Shown here one piece after another: positions 18,025 through 26,036 of a stretch of DNA of 64,000 nt (positions are counted from its first letter, which is position 1; the number at the start of each line of letters is the position of its first letter). The position numbers and the translations under genes are program-made. This stretch comes from CAWCWN01 sp963799245 (GTDB taxonomy: Bacteria > Chloroflexota > Ktedonobacteria > Ktedonobacterales > Ktedonobacteraceae): NCBI GenBank assembly GCA_963799245.1, contig CAWCWN010000003.1, forward strand, positions 2,666,001-2,730,000, given 5' to 3'. The notes beneath the pieces are model-generated. The model made no database searches, had not been told where the DNA came from, and saw nothing but the letters and a program-made list of their open reading frames with translations.

Positions 18025-18045
18025 CAGCAGCCGTAGTCTGCTGGC

Positions 18046-18079
18046 TGACAAACAGGCCTCACCGAGGGCCTGTTTGTCA
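18046..18079 (+). terminator. Terminator hairpin after the aldolase gene
   Basis: A 13-bp perfect stem (TGACAAACAGGCC / GGCCTGTTTGTCA) with an 8-base loop sits 22 bases past the stop. The following bases are only loosely T-rich. Confidence 0.65.
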
Positions 18080-18286
18080 AAGATGGTCGTTTTCTTAACT
18101 TCGCGCCTCCCTCCTTAGGTAATTAGGCATTGATTGAGCTGACTTGTTGCCAATTTTACCGCAAGTATGCTACACTTCTGCATAATCCACGTCAGTCGAT
18201 GCTTTTATACATCTATATGCCTGCGCTTCTATACGCAACGAATGACATTTGTTTCTGTCGTGTACTGCAGCCAGGGGAGGAGAGAT

Positions 18287-19447
18287 TTGCGCTACCTACA
18301 TGCCTTGCCGCGTTACTTGCTCACCTTACCTTTTGGGGTGCGGCTGTGTATCGCGGTGCTCAGTGTCGGCTTTTCCAACCTCCTGTTTCTAATGATCCCT
18401 TCGGCAGCGCAGAGCGCAAGCATTCTTGCAATCGCTATGGTGCTGGTAGCCTGGATGTTCAGAAGACGCGGGGTATGCCTCTGCATTATCAGTATGTTTA
18501 TTATCCTGTGGGTCTACTATAGCTATAAGAATGGCAGTGTACTTTTACCCATTTCTACCGATATGTCGTTTATCGTGGGTACGCTGGCCTTGACGATCGT
18601 CGGCCTGGTCATCAGCTCGCAACGCGCTTCGTTGGATCTATCAGATGCGGCCCGCCTGCAGGGGATGCGCGCCTACGAGCAGCAGCAGCAGTTGAATCGC
18701 ATCAAGGACCGCTTCCTGCAAAATGTGAACCATGAATTGCGTACGCCCCTCACAGCAGTCTCTGGCTACATAGAATTGCTGCTGGAGCATGGTGAGGATT
18801 TTGATCCCGCCGCGCGAGCAACCTTCCTTAAGAACGCGCTCTATTGTTGCGAGGAGCTGCAGCTGCTGGTCAATAACGTGCTGGATACGATCCATATCGA
18901 CAATCAGAAGAAGCACCTGGTCCTGGAGCCGCTGTCTGTCGCCGAGGTCGTGCGCGAGGTCATCGTACACACCGATCCAAGAAGGCTGCGCGAGCACCCC
19001 TTAAGCCTGGATATTCCCGCAGATCTGCTGGCCTTTGCCAACGTTCAGTATGTGCGCCAGATTCTCCGCAACCTGCTCTCCAATGCCTTTAAGTATGCCC
19101 CGCTCGATACAGCGGTTACGATACGGGCAACCTGCTGCTACGAGGAGTCGCGGGAGGTATGTATCAGCGTCCAGGATGCCGGCCCCGGTATTCCGCCAGC
19201 TGACATTTCCCTCTTGTTTGGACAGTTTGTGCGCCTGCAGCGTGATCTCGCGGGCAAAGTGCGCGGCACCGGCCTGGGCCTCTATATCAGTAAGCAGCTT
19301 GTGGAGTCCATGGGGGGGCGGATCTGGGTTGAGAGCACAGGGATCGCCGGTCAGGGAAGCTGTTTTTACTTTACTCTGCGCGCCGCTGTTGGCGCTGCTG
19401 CCAGCACCAGCCTGCGGGACGAGGCATACCTTCCCAGCCACCTTTAG
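18287..19447 (+). CDS. Membrane sensor histidine kinase
   Basis: About 386 aa. Three or four transmembrane helices at the N-terminus are followed by a short coiled linker, a HisKA domain with H-box NHELRTPL, and an HATPase domain with N-box (RNLLSNAFKYAP), G1 (DAGPGIP) and G2 (GTGLGLYI) boxes. All catalytic boxes are intact. The start is uncertain: a TTG at 18287 follows GGGGAGGAG at 4 bases, while ATGs at 18242 or 18167 lack a site. No response regulator is adjacent, so it is an orphan. The ligand is unknown. Confidence 0.85.
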   Translation: MRYLHALPRYLLTLPFGVRLCIAVLSVGFSNLLFLMIPSAAQSASILAIAMVLVAWMFRRRGVCLCIISMFIILWVYYSYKNGSVLLPISTDMSFIVGTLALTIVGLVISSQRASLDLSDAARLQGMRAYEQQQQLNRIKDRFLQNVNHELRTPLTAVSGYIELLLEHGEDFDPAARATFLKNALYCCEELQLLVNNVLDTIHIDNQKKHLVLEPLSVAEVVREVIVHTDPRRLREHPLSLDIPADLLAFANVQYVRQILRNLLSNAFKYAPLDTAVTIRATCCYEESREVCISVQDAGPGIPPADISLLFGQFVRLQRDLAGKVRGTGLGLYISKQLVESMGGRIWVESTGIAGQGSCFYFTLRAAVGAAASTSLRDEAYLPSHL

Positions 19448-19458
19448 GCTTCCCCGGG

Positions 19459-19658
19459 CTATATGACTGCTCTGCCCTGGCGAATAACAAGTGTGCCCAG
19501 GGCGAAGTACAGGATGGTATATGCGCCGTAGCCGATCCCGAAGAACGCTCCTGCGAACAGGGCTGCATACTGATTTTGAAAGATGATGAAAATGAGGCAG
19601 ACCACGCTCATCATTGCGCCTGAGAGGTAGACCAGTCCTTTGCGTCCGTAACAATCTG
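19459..19658 (-). pseudogene. C-terminal remnant of an MFS transporter
   Basis: Reading leftward from just past the trxB terminator, an open stretch begins with the classic MFS loop motif (ALSDCYGRKGLVYLSGAMM). It continues through two hydrophobic helices (VVCLIFIIF, AALFAGAFFGIGYGAYTILYFALGT) to a TAG at 19459. No start codon or upstream transporter sequence exists, because trxB and its terminator are there. It is a truncated remnant of about 65 codons. Confidence 0.6.
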
Positions 19659-19661
19659 AGA

Positions 19662-19690
19662 GGGCCCCGACCTGTACGACCGGGGCCCTG
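19662..19690 (-). terminator. Terminator hairpin after trxB
   Basis: A 9-bp perfect GC-rich stem (AGGGCCCCG / CGGGGCCCT) with an 11-base loop lies about 27 bases beyond the trxB stop on the minus strand. Confidence 0.7.
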
Positions 19691-19716
19691 TTATATGAGG
19701 TTGTGTTGTGTTGTGC

Positions 19717-20667
19717 TTAGTCCCAGTTTTCCACTCCGACATCCTCGCCCTGGCTCTCCAGCCAGCGCTCGAGATCGATGGCGGCCCGGCAGCCATCGCC
19801 GGCAGCGGTAACGGCCTGGCGATAGCGGTGATCGGTAACATCACCGGCCGCGAAGACGCCGGGAACATTGGTCATCGTGTGATCGACGGGCACGATATAG
19901 CCGGCTTCATCCATGTCGATGTAGCCCTTGAACAGCTCGGTATTGGGCTGGTGGCCAATGGCAAGGAAAAACCCCTGGACCGGCAAGATACTCCCCGCGC
20001 CCGTCTTTTTGTTGAGCAGGCGCAGGCCAGTTACGGCGTCCTCACCGATTACCTCGGTGATATCCGTTTCCCAGATGAAGCTGATCTTGGGGTTTTTGAA
20101 GGCGCGCTCCTGCATGATTTTGCTGGCCCGCAGGCTGTCGCGGCGATGAATAAGCGTGACGTGGCCGGCGTAACGGGTCAGAAAGGTCGCCTCTTCCAGG
20201 GCCGTATCCCCACCACCAACGACGGCCACCTCCTTATTCTTGAAGAAAAAACCATCACAGGTAGCGCAGGCGCTCACGCCGCGTCCCTGCAGACGCTGCT
20301 CGCTGGGCAGGCCCAGCCATTTTGCGCTGGCACCCGTGGCAATGATGATTGTGCGCGCCAGGTATTCGCCAGAGTCGGTCGTGAGTCGAAAAGGCCGCCT
20401 GCTGAAATCGATCGCCGTGACATCCTCCGGGATCATCTCGGTGCCGAAGCGGCGCGCCTGGGCCTCAAACTTCTCCATCATGGTCGGCCCTAAAATGCCC
20501 TCTTCGAAGCCAGGAAAGTTCTCCACCTCGCTGGTCAACATCAACTGGCCACCGACGTTATAGCCCTGAAACATGAGCACTGTGAGATTCGCGCGTGAAG
20601 CGTAGATCGCTGCGGTAAAGCCCGCTGGCCCAGAACCAATAATAATGACGTCGTATTGTTTTGCCAT
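19717..20667 (-). CDS. trxB: Thioredoxin-disulfide reductase
   Basis: 316 aa, standard low-molecular-weight TrxR length. It has an N-terminal FAD motif (IIIGSGPAGFTAAIYASRA), the redox-active CATC pair, a second Rossmann motif for NADPH (VVGGGDTALEEA, with HRRD downstream) and the C-terminal GVFAAGDV FAD block. It reduces thioredoxin with NADPH in the cytoplasm. The start at MAKQYDV matches the family; the 18 upstream codons do not. No thioredoxin gene is adjacent. Confidence 0.95.
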   Translation of the reverse strand: MAKQYDVIIIGSGPAGFTAAIYASRANLTVLMFQGYNVGGQLMLTSEVENFPGFEEGILGPTMMEKFEAQARRFGTEMIPEDVTAIDFSRRPFRLTTDSGEYLARTIIIATGASAKWLGLPSEQRLQGRGVSACATCDGFFFKNKEVAVVGGGDTALEEATFLTRYAGHVTLIHRRDSLRASKIMQERAFKNPKISFIWETDITEVIGEDAVTGLRLLNKKTGAGSILPVQGFFLAIGHQPNTELFKGYIDMDEAGYIVPVDHTMTNVPGVFAAGDVTDHRYRQAVTAAGDGCRAAIDLERWLESQGEDVGVENWD

Positions 20668-20771
20668 TGCTCGAAATTCCCTCGCTTCTCCACTGGGTTC
20701 TATATATACATATAGTAACACATCTGCAGGAGCATTTTATTTCCTGGCTTGCTCGTGCCTGGCCGCCCGGC

Positions 20772-20811
20772 AGGGAGGGAGGGAGGGAGGGAGGGAGGGA
20801 GGGAGGGAGGG
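20772..20811 (+). repeat. (AGGG)x10 tetranucleotide tract
   Basis: Ten uninterrupted AGGG units lie between the trxB start and the amidinotransferase-type gene. With more than four G3 runs this can fold into several G-quadruplexes on the plus strand. Copy number is likely to vary by slippage, and the tract is upstream of trxB on its template side. Confidence 0.9.
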
Positions 20812-20840
20812 CCGCACGCTGCATACTCACACAAAAAATA

Positions 20841-21626
20841 TTAGCCCCGCAGCAGCGGGCGCGTCAGGCAGGTAGGCCCCCCCTCGGCCTTGAGCGAAAG
20901 CTCGTTGCCGCGATAGGTCTGCACCTGGTAGCCGGCCTCTACGAGCAGGCGCCTGGTGATGGGATTGCCTTCGAGCATGAGGCACTTGCCCGGTGAGAGG
21001 GCGAGGACATTGGGCCCCATGCTCATAAACTCGCTCTCGGGGACCTCGATCAGGCGCAATCCCCGCCGCCGCAACTCTTGCCAGAAAGGGACGGCAAGCA
21101 GAGGAGGATAGACAACGGCAAGGTCGGTATCTACAATGCTGATTAGCGAAAGGAGGTGCAGGCATGCCTCGGGGCCGGTGTAATAGGGCAGCTCAACAGG
21201 AATGACCGCGACATGCAAAGGCGCCAGGGCTGCACGAAGCTGGTGCAGCCCTGCGGCGTTGGTACGGAAGCCCTGGCCCACGGCCAGCGTGTCGTGATCA
21301 AGCCACAGCAGGTCACCGCCCTCGGCGCGCGCGTCACCGGAGAGGCTGGCCAGCAGCGGTATGCCCAACACGGCAAAGCGGCGGGCCATGGCCGCCTCTT
21401 CACCCCGTCGCTGCTGCTTCCCCATCGCTAACATGATCGCGCCCGCGTCCGTCACCAGGGCCGGGTCAAAAGTGAAGATGGCATCGGCATGCTCGGGTTG
21501 AAGTTCGTCATGATAGATCACCTCCGCCCCCGCCGCGCGCAGGCTGGCTACCAGGGCATCGTGTTCCTGTTGCGCCAGGGCCAGGTCGGGACGGCCCGTA
21601 TAGTGCCACGCCCGTGGATCATCCAC
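20841..21626 (-). CDS. Amidinotransferase/dimethylargininase-family protein
   Basis: 261 aa in the guanidino-group modifying superfamily. The conserved EGGD motif (AEGGDLLWLD) and the C-terminal nucleophile Cys in GGPTCLTRPL are present. Members are arginine deiminase, DDAH or amidinotransferases; the short length suits a hydrolase. The GTG start gives a protein that begins at DDPRAWHYTG, missing about 15 residues (the first beta-strand) expected for the family. In-frame sequence upstream (DSAFA) follows a TAG and continues family-like, so the 5' end may be damaged or miscalled. The substrate is unknown. Confidence 0.7.
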   Translation of the reverse strand: MDDPRAWHYTGRPDLALAQQEHDALVASLRAAGAEVIYHDELQPEHADAIFTFDPALVTDAGAIMLAMGKQQRRGEEAAMARRFAVLGIPLLASLSGDARAEGGDLLWLDHDTLAVGQGFRTNAAGLHQLRAALAPLHVAVIPVELPYYTGPEACLHLLSLISIVDTDLAVVYPPLLAVPFWQELRRRGLRLIEVPESEFMSMGPNVLALSPGKCLMLEGNPITRRLLVEAGYQVQTYRGNELSLKAEGGPTCLTRPLLRG

Positions 21627-21972
21627 CGCAAAGGCGCTGTCCTTCTACTTGACTGCATAGCTGACTGTCAATATTATGTCGCAGGCGTGTCCAGGGGGGT
21701 GTGGGAACTATTTGATGATGTGTGAGTTGAGCGCTGGTGATACAAGGAGCTGCAGAGGCGCAAGATGAGATGCTGGACAGGGTATGGAAGAGATAATGAT
21801 CAAACAGGTGAGCGTGCTGCGCCAGCAGATGCTCAGCCCGCAAACGTTGCCTGAGCCGGAGGCTGCGCAGGAGCAAGGACAGGGAATGTTTAGCGCGTCA
21901 AGGAGGCGCTACGGGCGACCACAAAGGTAGTATAATCTAGGCAGATCGTCCATATAGCGAGGAGACTTACGC

Positions 21973-23058
21973 ATGTATTCAGAGCGCCTCTATACAACGC
22001 TCATCGCTTTGCTACGCCTGCCCAGTACGTCGGGCCATGAAGAGAAAATTCGCCACTACCTGGCGCAGGAGCTTACTGCGCTGGGACTGGACTCGCAGGT
22101 TGATGCGACGGGCAACCTGGTGACGCGGCTGGCCGGGGAGGGCCGGCCGGTCCTGCTCAACGCGCACATGGATCGCGTGCCGCCCGGCCTCGGGCATCAG
22201 CCCGTCCAGCGCGACGGTGTGCTCTATAGCGATGGGAGCACGAATCTCGGGGCCGATGATGCCGCCGGCATCGCGATTATCCTCGAGGTTGTGAGGCGCT
22301 GCAGCGAGCAGCGGCTGCCCCATCCACCCCTGGTGCTTGTTTTCACGGTACAGGAAGAGGCCGGTCTCTGCGGCGCCTCAAACTTTGACAGCGCGGCTCT
22401 GGGGGTGACAGACGGTATCGTCTTCGATAATGCCTTCGCGGCGGGGGTTGTTGTTTCACAGGGCGCGGCCTACGAGGCCTTCGATATCCAGATTAGCGGG
22501 CGCACAGGACACCCGGGTAAAGATCTCTCGCAGACGGTAAACGTCATCGATATCTTTCGCGCGGCCCAGTATCCCCATGGATCGCTCGCAGGTGATCAGA
22601 CGCGCATCAACATCGGACATATCGCGGGTGGCAGCGCGCGCAATGCCGTCCCCGCCAGCCTGCTTGTACAGGGCGAGCTGCGCAGCTTTGAGGCGCCTGA
22701 GAGGCGCCAGCACTACAAGCAGACCATCCGCGAGGCCTTCGAGCAGGCGGCCCGGCGCTTTGGTGGCCATGTAGAGGTGACTTTTTCGACCCACTCCCAT
22801 GGCTACACCCTCGGCGAGGATGAACCTCTCCTGCGCACCTATCGCGAGGTGCTCGCCGGGCGCGGGGCAGACCTGCAGCTGAAGCCGACATTCATCGGCA
22901 GCGATACCAGTGGCCTGCGCCCGGCGCTTAAAGCGTTCACCCTTTCTACGGGTGTCGTCAATGAACATTCGGTGGACGAATATGTGGCCCTGGCTCCGCT
23001 TGAACAGGTGGTGCGAGATACCCTGGAGGTCCTCGCTCTGTGGCAGGGGCGCGTGTAG
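21973..23058 (+). CDS. M20-family metallopeptidase (PepT/tripeptidase-like)
   Basis: 361 aa. Di-zinc ligands are visible as NAHMD (His65, Asp67 region), GADDAAG (Asp95 or Asp96), QEEAGL (Glu128/129) and a C-terminal His (VVNEHSVDEY). A dimerisation lid domain lies between about 175 and 285. It probably removes N-terminal residues from short peptides in the cytoplasm; other M20 amidohydrolase substrates are possible. The start follows a GGAGAC site. The subtilase gene begins 31 bases after its stop, suggesting a proteolytic operon. Confidence 0.85.
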   Translation: MYSERLYTTLIALLRLPSTSGHEEKIRHYLAQELTALGLDSQVDATGNLVTRLAGEGRPVLLNAHMDRVPPGLGHQPVQRDGVLYSDGSTNLGADDAAGIAIILEVVRRCSEQRLPHPPLVLVFTVQEEAGLCGASNFDSAALGVTDGIVFDNAFAAGVVVSQGAAYEAFDIQISGRTGHPGKDLSQTVNVIDIFRAAQYPHGSLAGDQTRINIGHIAGGSARNAVPASLLVQGELRSFEAPERRQHYKQTIREAFEQAARRFGGHVEVTFSTHSHGYTLGEDEPLLRTYREVLAGRGADLQLKPTFIGSDTSGLRPALKAFTLSTGVVNEHSVDEYVALAPLEQVVRDTLEVLALWQGRV

Positions 23059-23089
23059 CAAAGAGGGGATATACGGAGGTGAGACGTGG

Positions 23090-24745
23090 ATGTCTCGTAG
23101 TTCGCAAGATGCAATGGGGACGCCGGAGCGGCTGTTTTACTGGGTGCCGGGTGAAATAGTGGTGATCGTTCGCCTGCCTCGTCGGCCCGCTGATGAAATA
23201 CTCGATGTACTGGCGGAACAGGTGCGTGGCCGGCTCAATGCTCTACTGGCCCCATATGAGCTTGTCCTGGAGGCGTATGGCAGCGCCGGCCGCTGGCTTG
23301 ATGTGGCGCAAATGCCAGCCGTGCGCCGGCGCGTGTTCATATTCGGACTTCATCGCCAGCAGCCGCTGGCCGCGCTCTTCTTTCACACGCGCCATAGCGA
23401 TCCTGAGGTGGCCGACCCGGCACCCATGGCTCTTTCATATATCCAGGTACAGCTTGAGCGCCTGGCCCAGGAAGGCCTATCTATCGTCTCCGCCATGCCA
23501 AACTGGCTGGTAACGGCCGCTCCAATGCTTTACGCAGAGGGAGGGCCGGCCCTGCCACCACGGCCGGCACCCGAAATTGAGTCGCCCACGGGCGGCAATA
23601 GCGTAACGGGCTGGCGCACCTCGTTTGTTGACCAGGCGATACCCCTGGACCCCAGAGGGGCTCAGGATGTGGTCGTCGCGGTGCTGGATACGGCCCCTCA
23701 TCCAGATCTGTTCGCGCCCGCGATGCTGCGGCCAGGAATGCATCGTAACTGGCTCCTGCAGCGCCTGACGGCTAATCTGAGGAGCGCCAACGGCTCTTTT
23801 GAGATTGATTATGCCGGCTATCCCACAGCGAGCGATGTGCGCACTGGCAGGAGCGCGCACAACGAGGCAGGCTACTATCCAATGCCCGATCACGGCCTGT
23901 TTGTGGTCGGCCTGCTGCGCGATCTCGCGTCACGCGCCCATATTCGCCTGATACGTATCCTGAATGATTTTGGAGGAGGTGACCTGTACAATCTCTTCGC
24001 GGCCCTGACCGACCTGGAGCAGGAGCTTGTTTCCGGCGCGATTCGCCGCCTGGTTATTAACTTGAGCCTGACGATTATGCCCGATATGCGCCGCCTGCCA
24101 TATGTGTGGTTTCATGCTCGCAGCTGGCAAAGCACGCAGCTCGCCGGGGCGATGCATGTCCTTGATCATATCGAAGAGGGCTTACGCCTGCTCTTTGAGA
24201 GCCTGTTTGCGCAGGGCGCGCTCATTGTGGCTGCCGCGGGCAATGACTCGCTGCTCGCGCAGCGCGAGGGAAGGCAGGTGCGCCAACCGCGAGCGCCGGC
24301 ACGCTATGAGACGACGCTGGGGGTTTCAGCAGTCAATAGTCGTTTTGTTCCTTCCGCCTTCGCCAATGCCGCCAGCCTGCCTGCACTGGGTATGGGCGTC
24401 GCCAGCCTGGGCGGCGATAGCTATGAGATAGTGGATGTGTATGGTTTTCCGGAAGCGGTGCGAGGCGTTTACATCTCACCACAATTTCCCGGGGGGGAAG
24501 TGAATAACAGCGGCTGGGCCGATTGGTGCGGCTCATCGTTTGCGGCCCCGATTATCAGCGCTCTGGGGGCCCATCTTTTTGCCCAGGGCTGGTCCGCCCA
24601 GCAGGCCGTGACGCGCATCGTTTTTCACCGGGGGCGCGGGAGCAGCCAGTTGTTTGGCGCGCACCCCGACGCTCCTGCGCTGCTTGCTAACCTGGTGAGG
24701 GTGCAGCAGCAGTTTTTCATCACTTCCCCCGGCCGCGCGCAGTGA
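23090..24745 (+). CDS. Subtilisin-like serine protease (S8 family)
   Basis: 551 aa. The catalytic triad is Asp200 (VVVAVLDTAPHPD), His268 (PDHGLFVVG) and Ser483 (WCGSSFAAP), with the oxyanion Asn385 in AAAGND. Residues 1-180 are an unusual N-terminal region without a signal peptide, so the enzyme may be cytoplasmic, or the region may be a separate domain. The His-to-Ser spacing includes an insert around 310-370. The start ATG has GGAGGTGA 7 bases upstream; a GTG four bases earlier is out of frame. It is the second gene of a pair with the M20 peptidase. Confidence 0.85.
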   Translation: MSRSSQDAMGTPERLFYWVPGEIVVIVRLPRRPADEILDVLAEQVRGRLNALLAPYELVLEAYGSAGRWLDVAQMPAVRRRVFIFGLHRQQPLAALFFHTRHSDPEVADPAPMALSYIQVQLERLAQEGLSIVSAMPNWLVTAAPMLYAEGGPALPPRPAPEIESPTGGNSVTGWRTSFVDQAIPLDPRGAQDVVVAVLDTAPHPDLFAPAMLRPGMHRNWLLQRLTANLRSANGSFEIDYAGYPTASDVRTGRSAHNEAGYYPMPDHGLFVVGLLRDLASRAHIRLIRILNDFGGGDLYNLFAALTDLEQELVSGAIRRLVINLSLTIMPDMRRLPYVWFHARSWQSTQLAGAMHVLDHIEEGLRLLFESLFAQGALIVAAAGNDSLLAQREGRQVRQPRAPARYETTLGVSAVNSRFVPSAFANAASLPALGMGVASLGGDSYEIVDVYGFPEAVRGVYISPQFPGGEVNNSGWADWCGSSFAAPIISALGAHLFAQGWSAQQAVTRIVFHRGRGSSQLFGAHPDAPALLANLVRVQQQFFITSPGRAQ

Positions 24746-24794
24746 GCCGCTGGTAAAGGTGGGCGGCGCCCGTAGGTAGCGGCTTTATGGGTTG

Positions 24795-25136
24795 CTATAG
24801 GGCGCAACGGATGTGATAATCACGCTGCTGTCGGGCAGGGGCTGGCGCGTGACGTGGCGGCGCAGGTAGCGCAGCACGGCAGCATTGACGAAAGACCTGG
24901 AGCGTCGCAGCGGCGTATTCATCGTCAAGCGCGGGGTCGGGTCGCTCTTCTGCCTCGCTGATCAGGCCGGCGGCCAGCATCTGCTTGATCGAGCGATATA
25001 GCGTTGTTGGCCCGATACGCAGCTTGCCAGCGCTTTGTGACGCGATTTCCTGCATGATAGCATAACCGTGGCGTTCTCCATCAGCCAGGGTCAGCAGGAT
25101 ATGGAACACCGCCGGAGTGAGTGGGAGTAGAGTCTC
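24795..25136 (-). pseudogene. Degenerate PadR-family transcriptional regulator
   Basis: A PadR winged-helix half is clear (TPAVFHILLTLADGERHGYAIMQE, GPTTLYRSIKQMLAAGLI), but both ends are broken. The usual N-terminus (ETLLPLTPA) is open upstream of the GTG at 25109 yet has no start codon or ribosome site. After DPALDDE the frame becomes unrelated Ala/Pro-rich sequence instead of the RRYYRLT strand and C-terminal helix. A different frame then stays open to a TAA at 24785. It looks like a truncated, non-functional gene. Confidence 0.65.
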
Positions 25137-25530
25137 GGGGGCAGCTATCCAGGCTTATATTTTCTCAATATATTATTTTTTCGCGCAGTGCCGATTACTT
25201 TAAACATGCGCCAATGGATCGCGGAGTATGTTTATATGAGAGAGTCGCTTGCCTGATGCGTTAGTCAAGGTGAAAATAGTGCATTAAGCAGGTCAAATAT
25301 TGCCCCGACGCCTGTGGTTGGACATGTACGTGCTTTCCTTTTGAAGCTCGTACTTCAAAGACGACAGCCAGGTGTTCCTGTAGTGCTTTCAAGCTGAAGC
25401 CGCATGTGTGAGTTTCGTGTGTCGCACGAGGTGGTGGGGTTGATGTTGCAAGCAGAAGCTTCAGGCATCAACTTTGCTTATTCGGTACGGTTTGTTCAGC
25501 GAATGAACAGTAGCCTAAGGAGAACACATT
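25137..25530. other. Intergenic region upstream of the Gln/Gly-rich repeat protein
   Basis: About 390 bases, A/T-rich near 25160-25200. It holds two short inverted repeats: GTTGATG / CATCAAC around 25438-25471, and TGTTCA-gcgaa-TGAACA at 25494-25510, the latter 20 bases before the start codon and possibly an operator or leader hairpin. No gene is seen. Confidence 0.45.
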
Positions 25531-25989
25531 ATGAGTAGCAACTATCAGGATCCCAATCAGCCAGATCCGAACCAGGGTCAGTATGGTCAGCAGCAGGGCG
25601 GTCAGTACGGCAATCAGCCAGACCCCAATCAGTATGGTCAGCAGCAGGGTGGTCAGTATGGCAATCAGCCAGACCCCAATCAGTATGGCCAGCAGCAGGG
25701 TGGTCAGTATGGCAATCAGCCAGATCCCAATCAGGGTCAGTATGGCCAGAGCCAGCAGCAGGGCGGTCAGTACGGCAATCAGCCAGATCCGAACCAGGGT
25801 CAGTATGGCCAGGGCCAGCAGCAGGGTGGTCAGTACGGCAATCAGCCAGACCCGAACCAGGGTCAGTATGGCCAGGGCCAGCAGCAGGGTGGTCAGTACG
25901 GCAATCAGCCAGACCCGAACCAGGGTCAGCAGCAGGGCGGCCAGAGTCAGCAGGGGGACCAGGATCAGTGGGGCAATCAGAACTTTTAG
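25531..25989 (+). CDS. Low-complexity Gln/Gly/Asn/Tyr/Pro tandem-repeat protein
   Basis: 152 aa made almost wholly of repeats built on QYGNQPDPNQ and GQYGQ.QQQGG, seven QPDPNQ copies in all. There is no signal peptide, Cys or hydrophobic core. AAGGAG lies 8 bases upstream of the ATG, and codons are kept in frame through the near-identical DNA repeats, so expression is likely. The composition resembles prion-like or phase-separating sequences. The DNA repeats would allow length variation. Function unknown. Confidence 0.8.
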   Translation: MSSNYQDPNQPDPNQGQYGQQQGGQYGNQPDPNQYGQQQGGQYGNQPDPNQYGQQQGGQYGNQPDPNQGQYGQSQQQGGQYGNQPDPNQGQYGQGQQQGGQYGNQPDPNQGQYGQGQQQGGQYGNQPDPNQGQQQGGQSQQGDQDQWGNQNF

Positions 25990-26036
25990 CAAGGGCCTGT
26001 TCGTATGGCAGTAGTCCTTACACAACCTGATTGATG

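Noticed and set aside
25531..25989. CRISPR-like array of direct repeats
   Set aside because: The repeats are in-frame coding units without unique spacers, and no cas genes are present.
25468..26025. Leu/Ile/Thr-rich open frame on the minus strand
   Set aside because: It is the antisense shadow of the Gln/Gly repeat gene; the plus frame has a good ribosome site and a coherent repeat protein.
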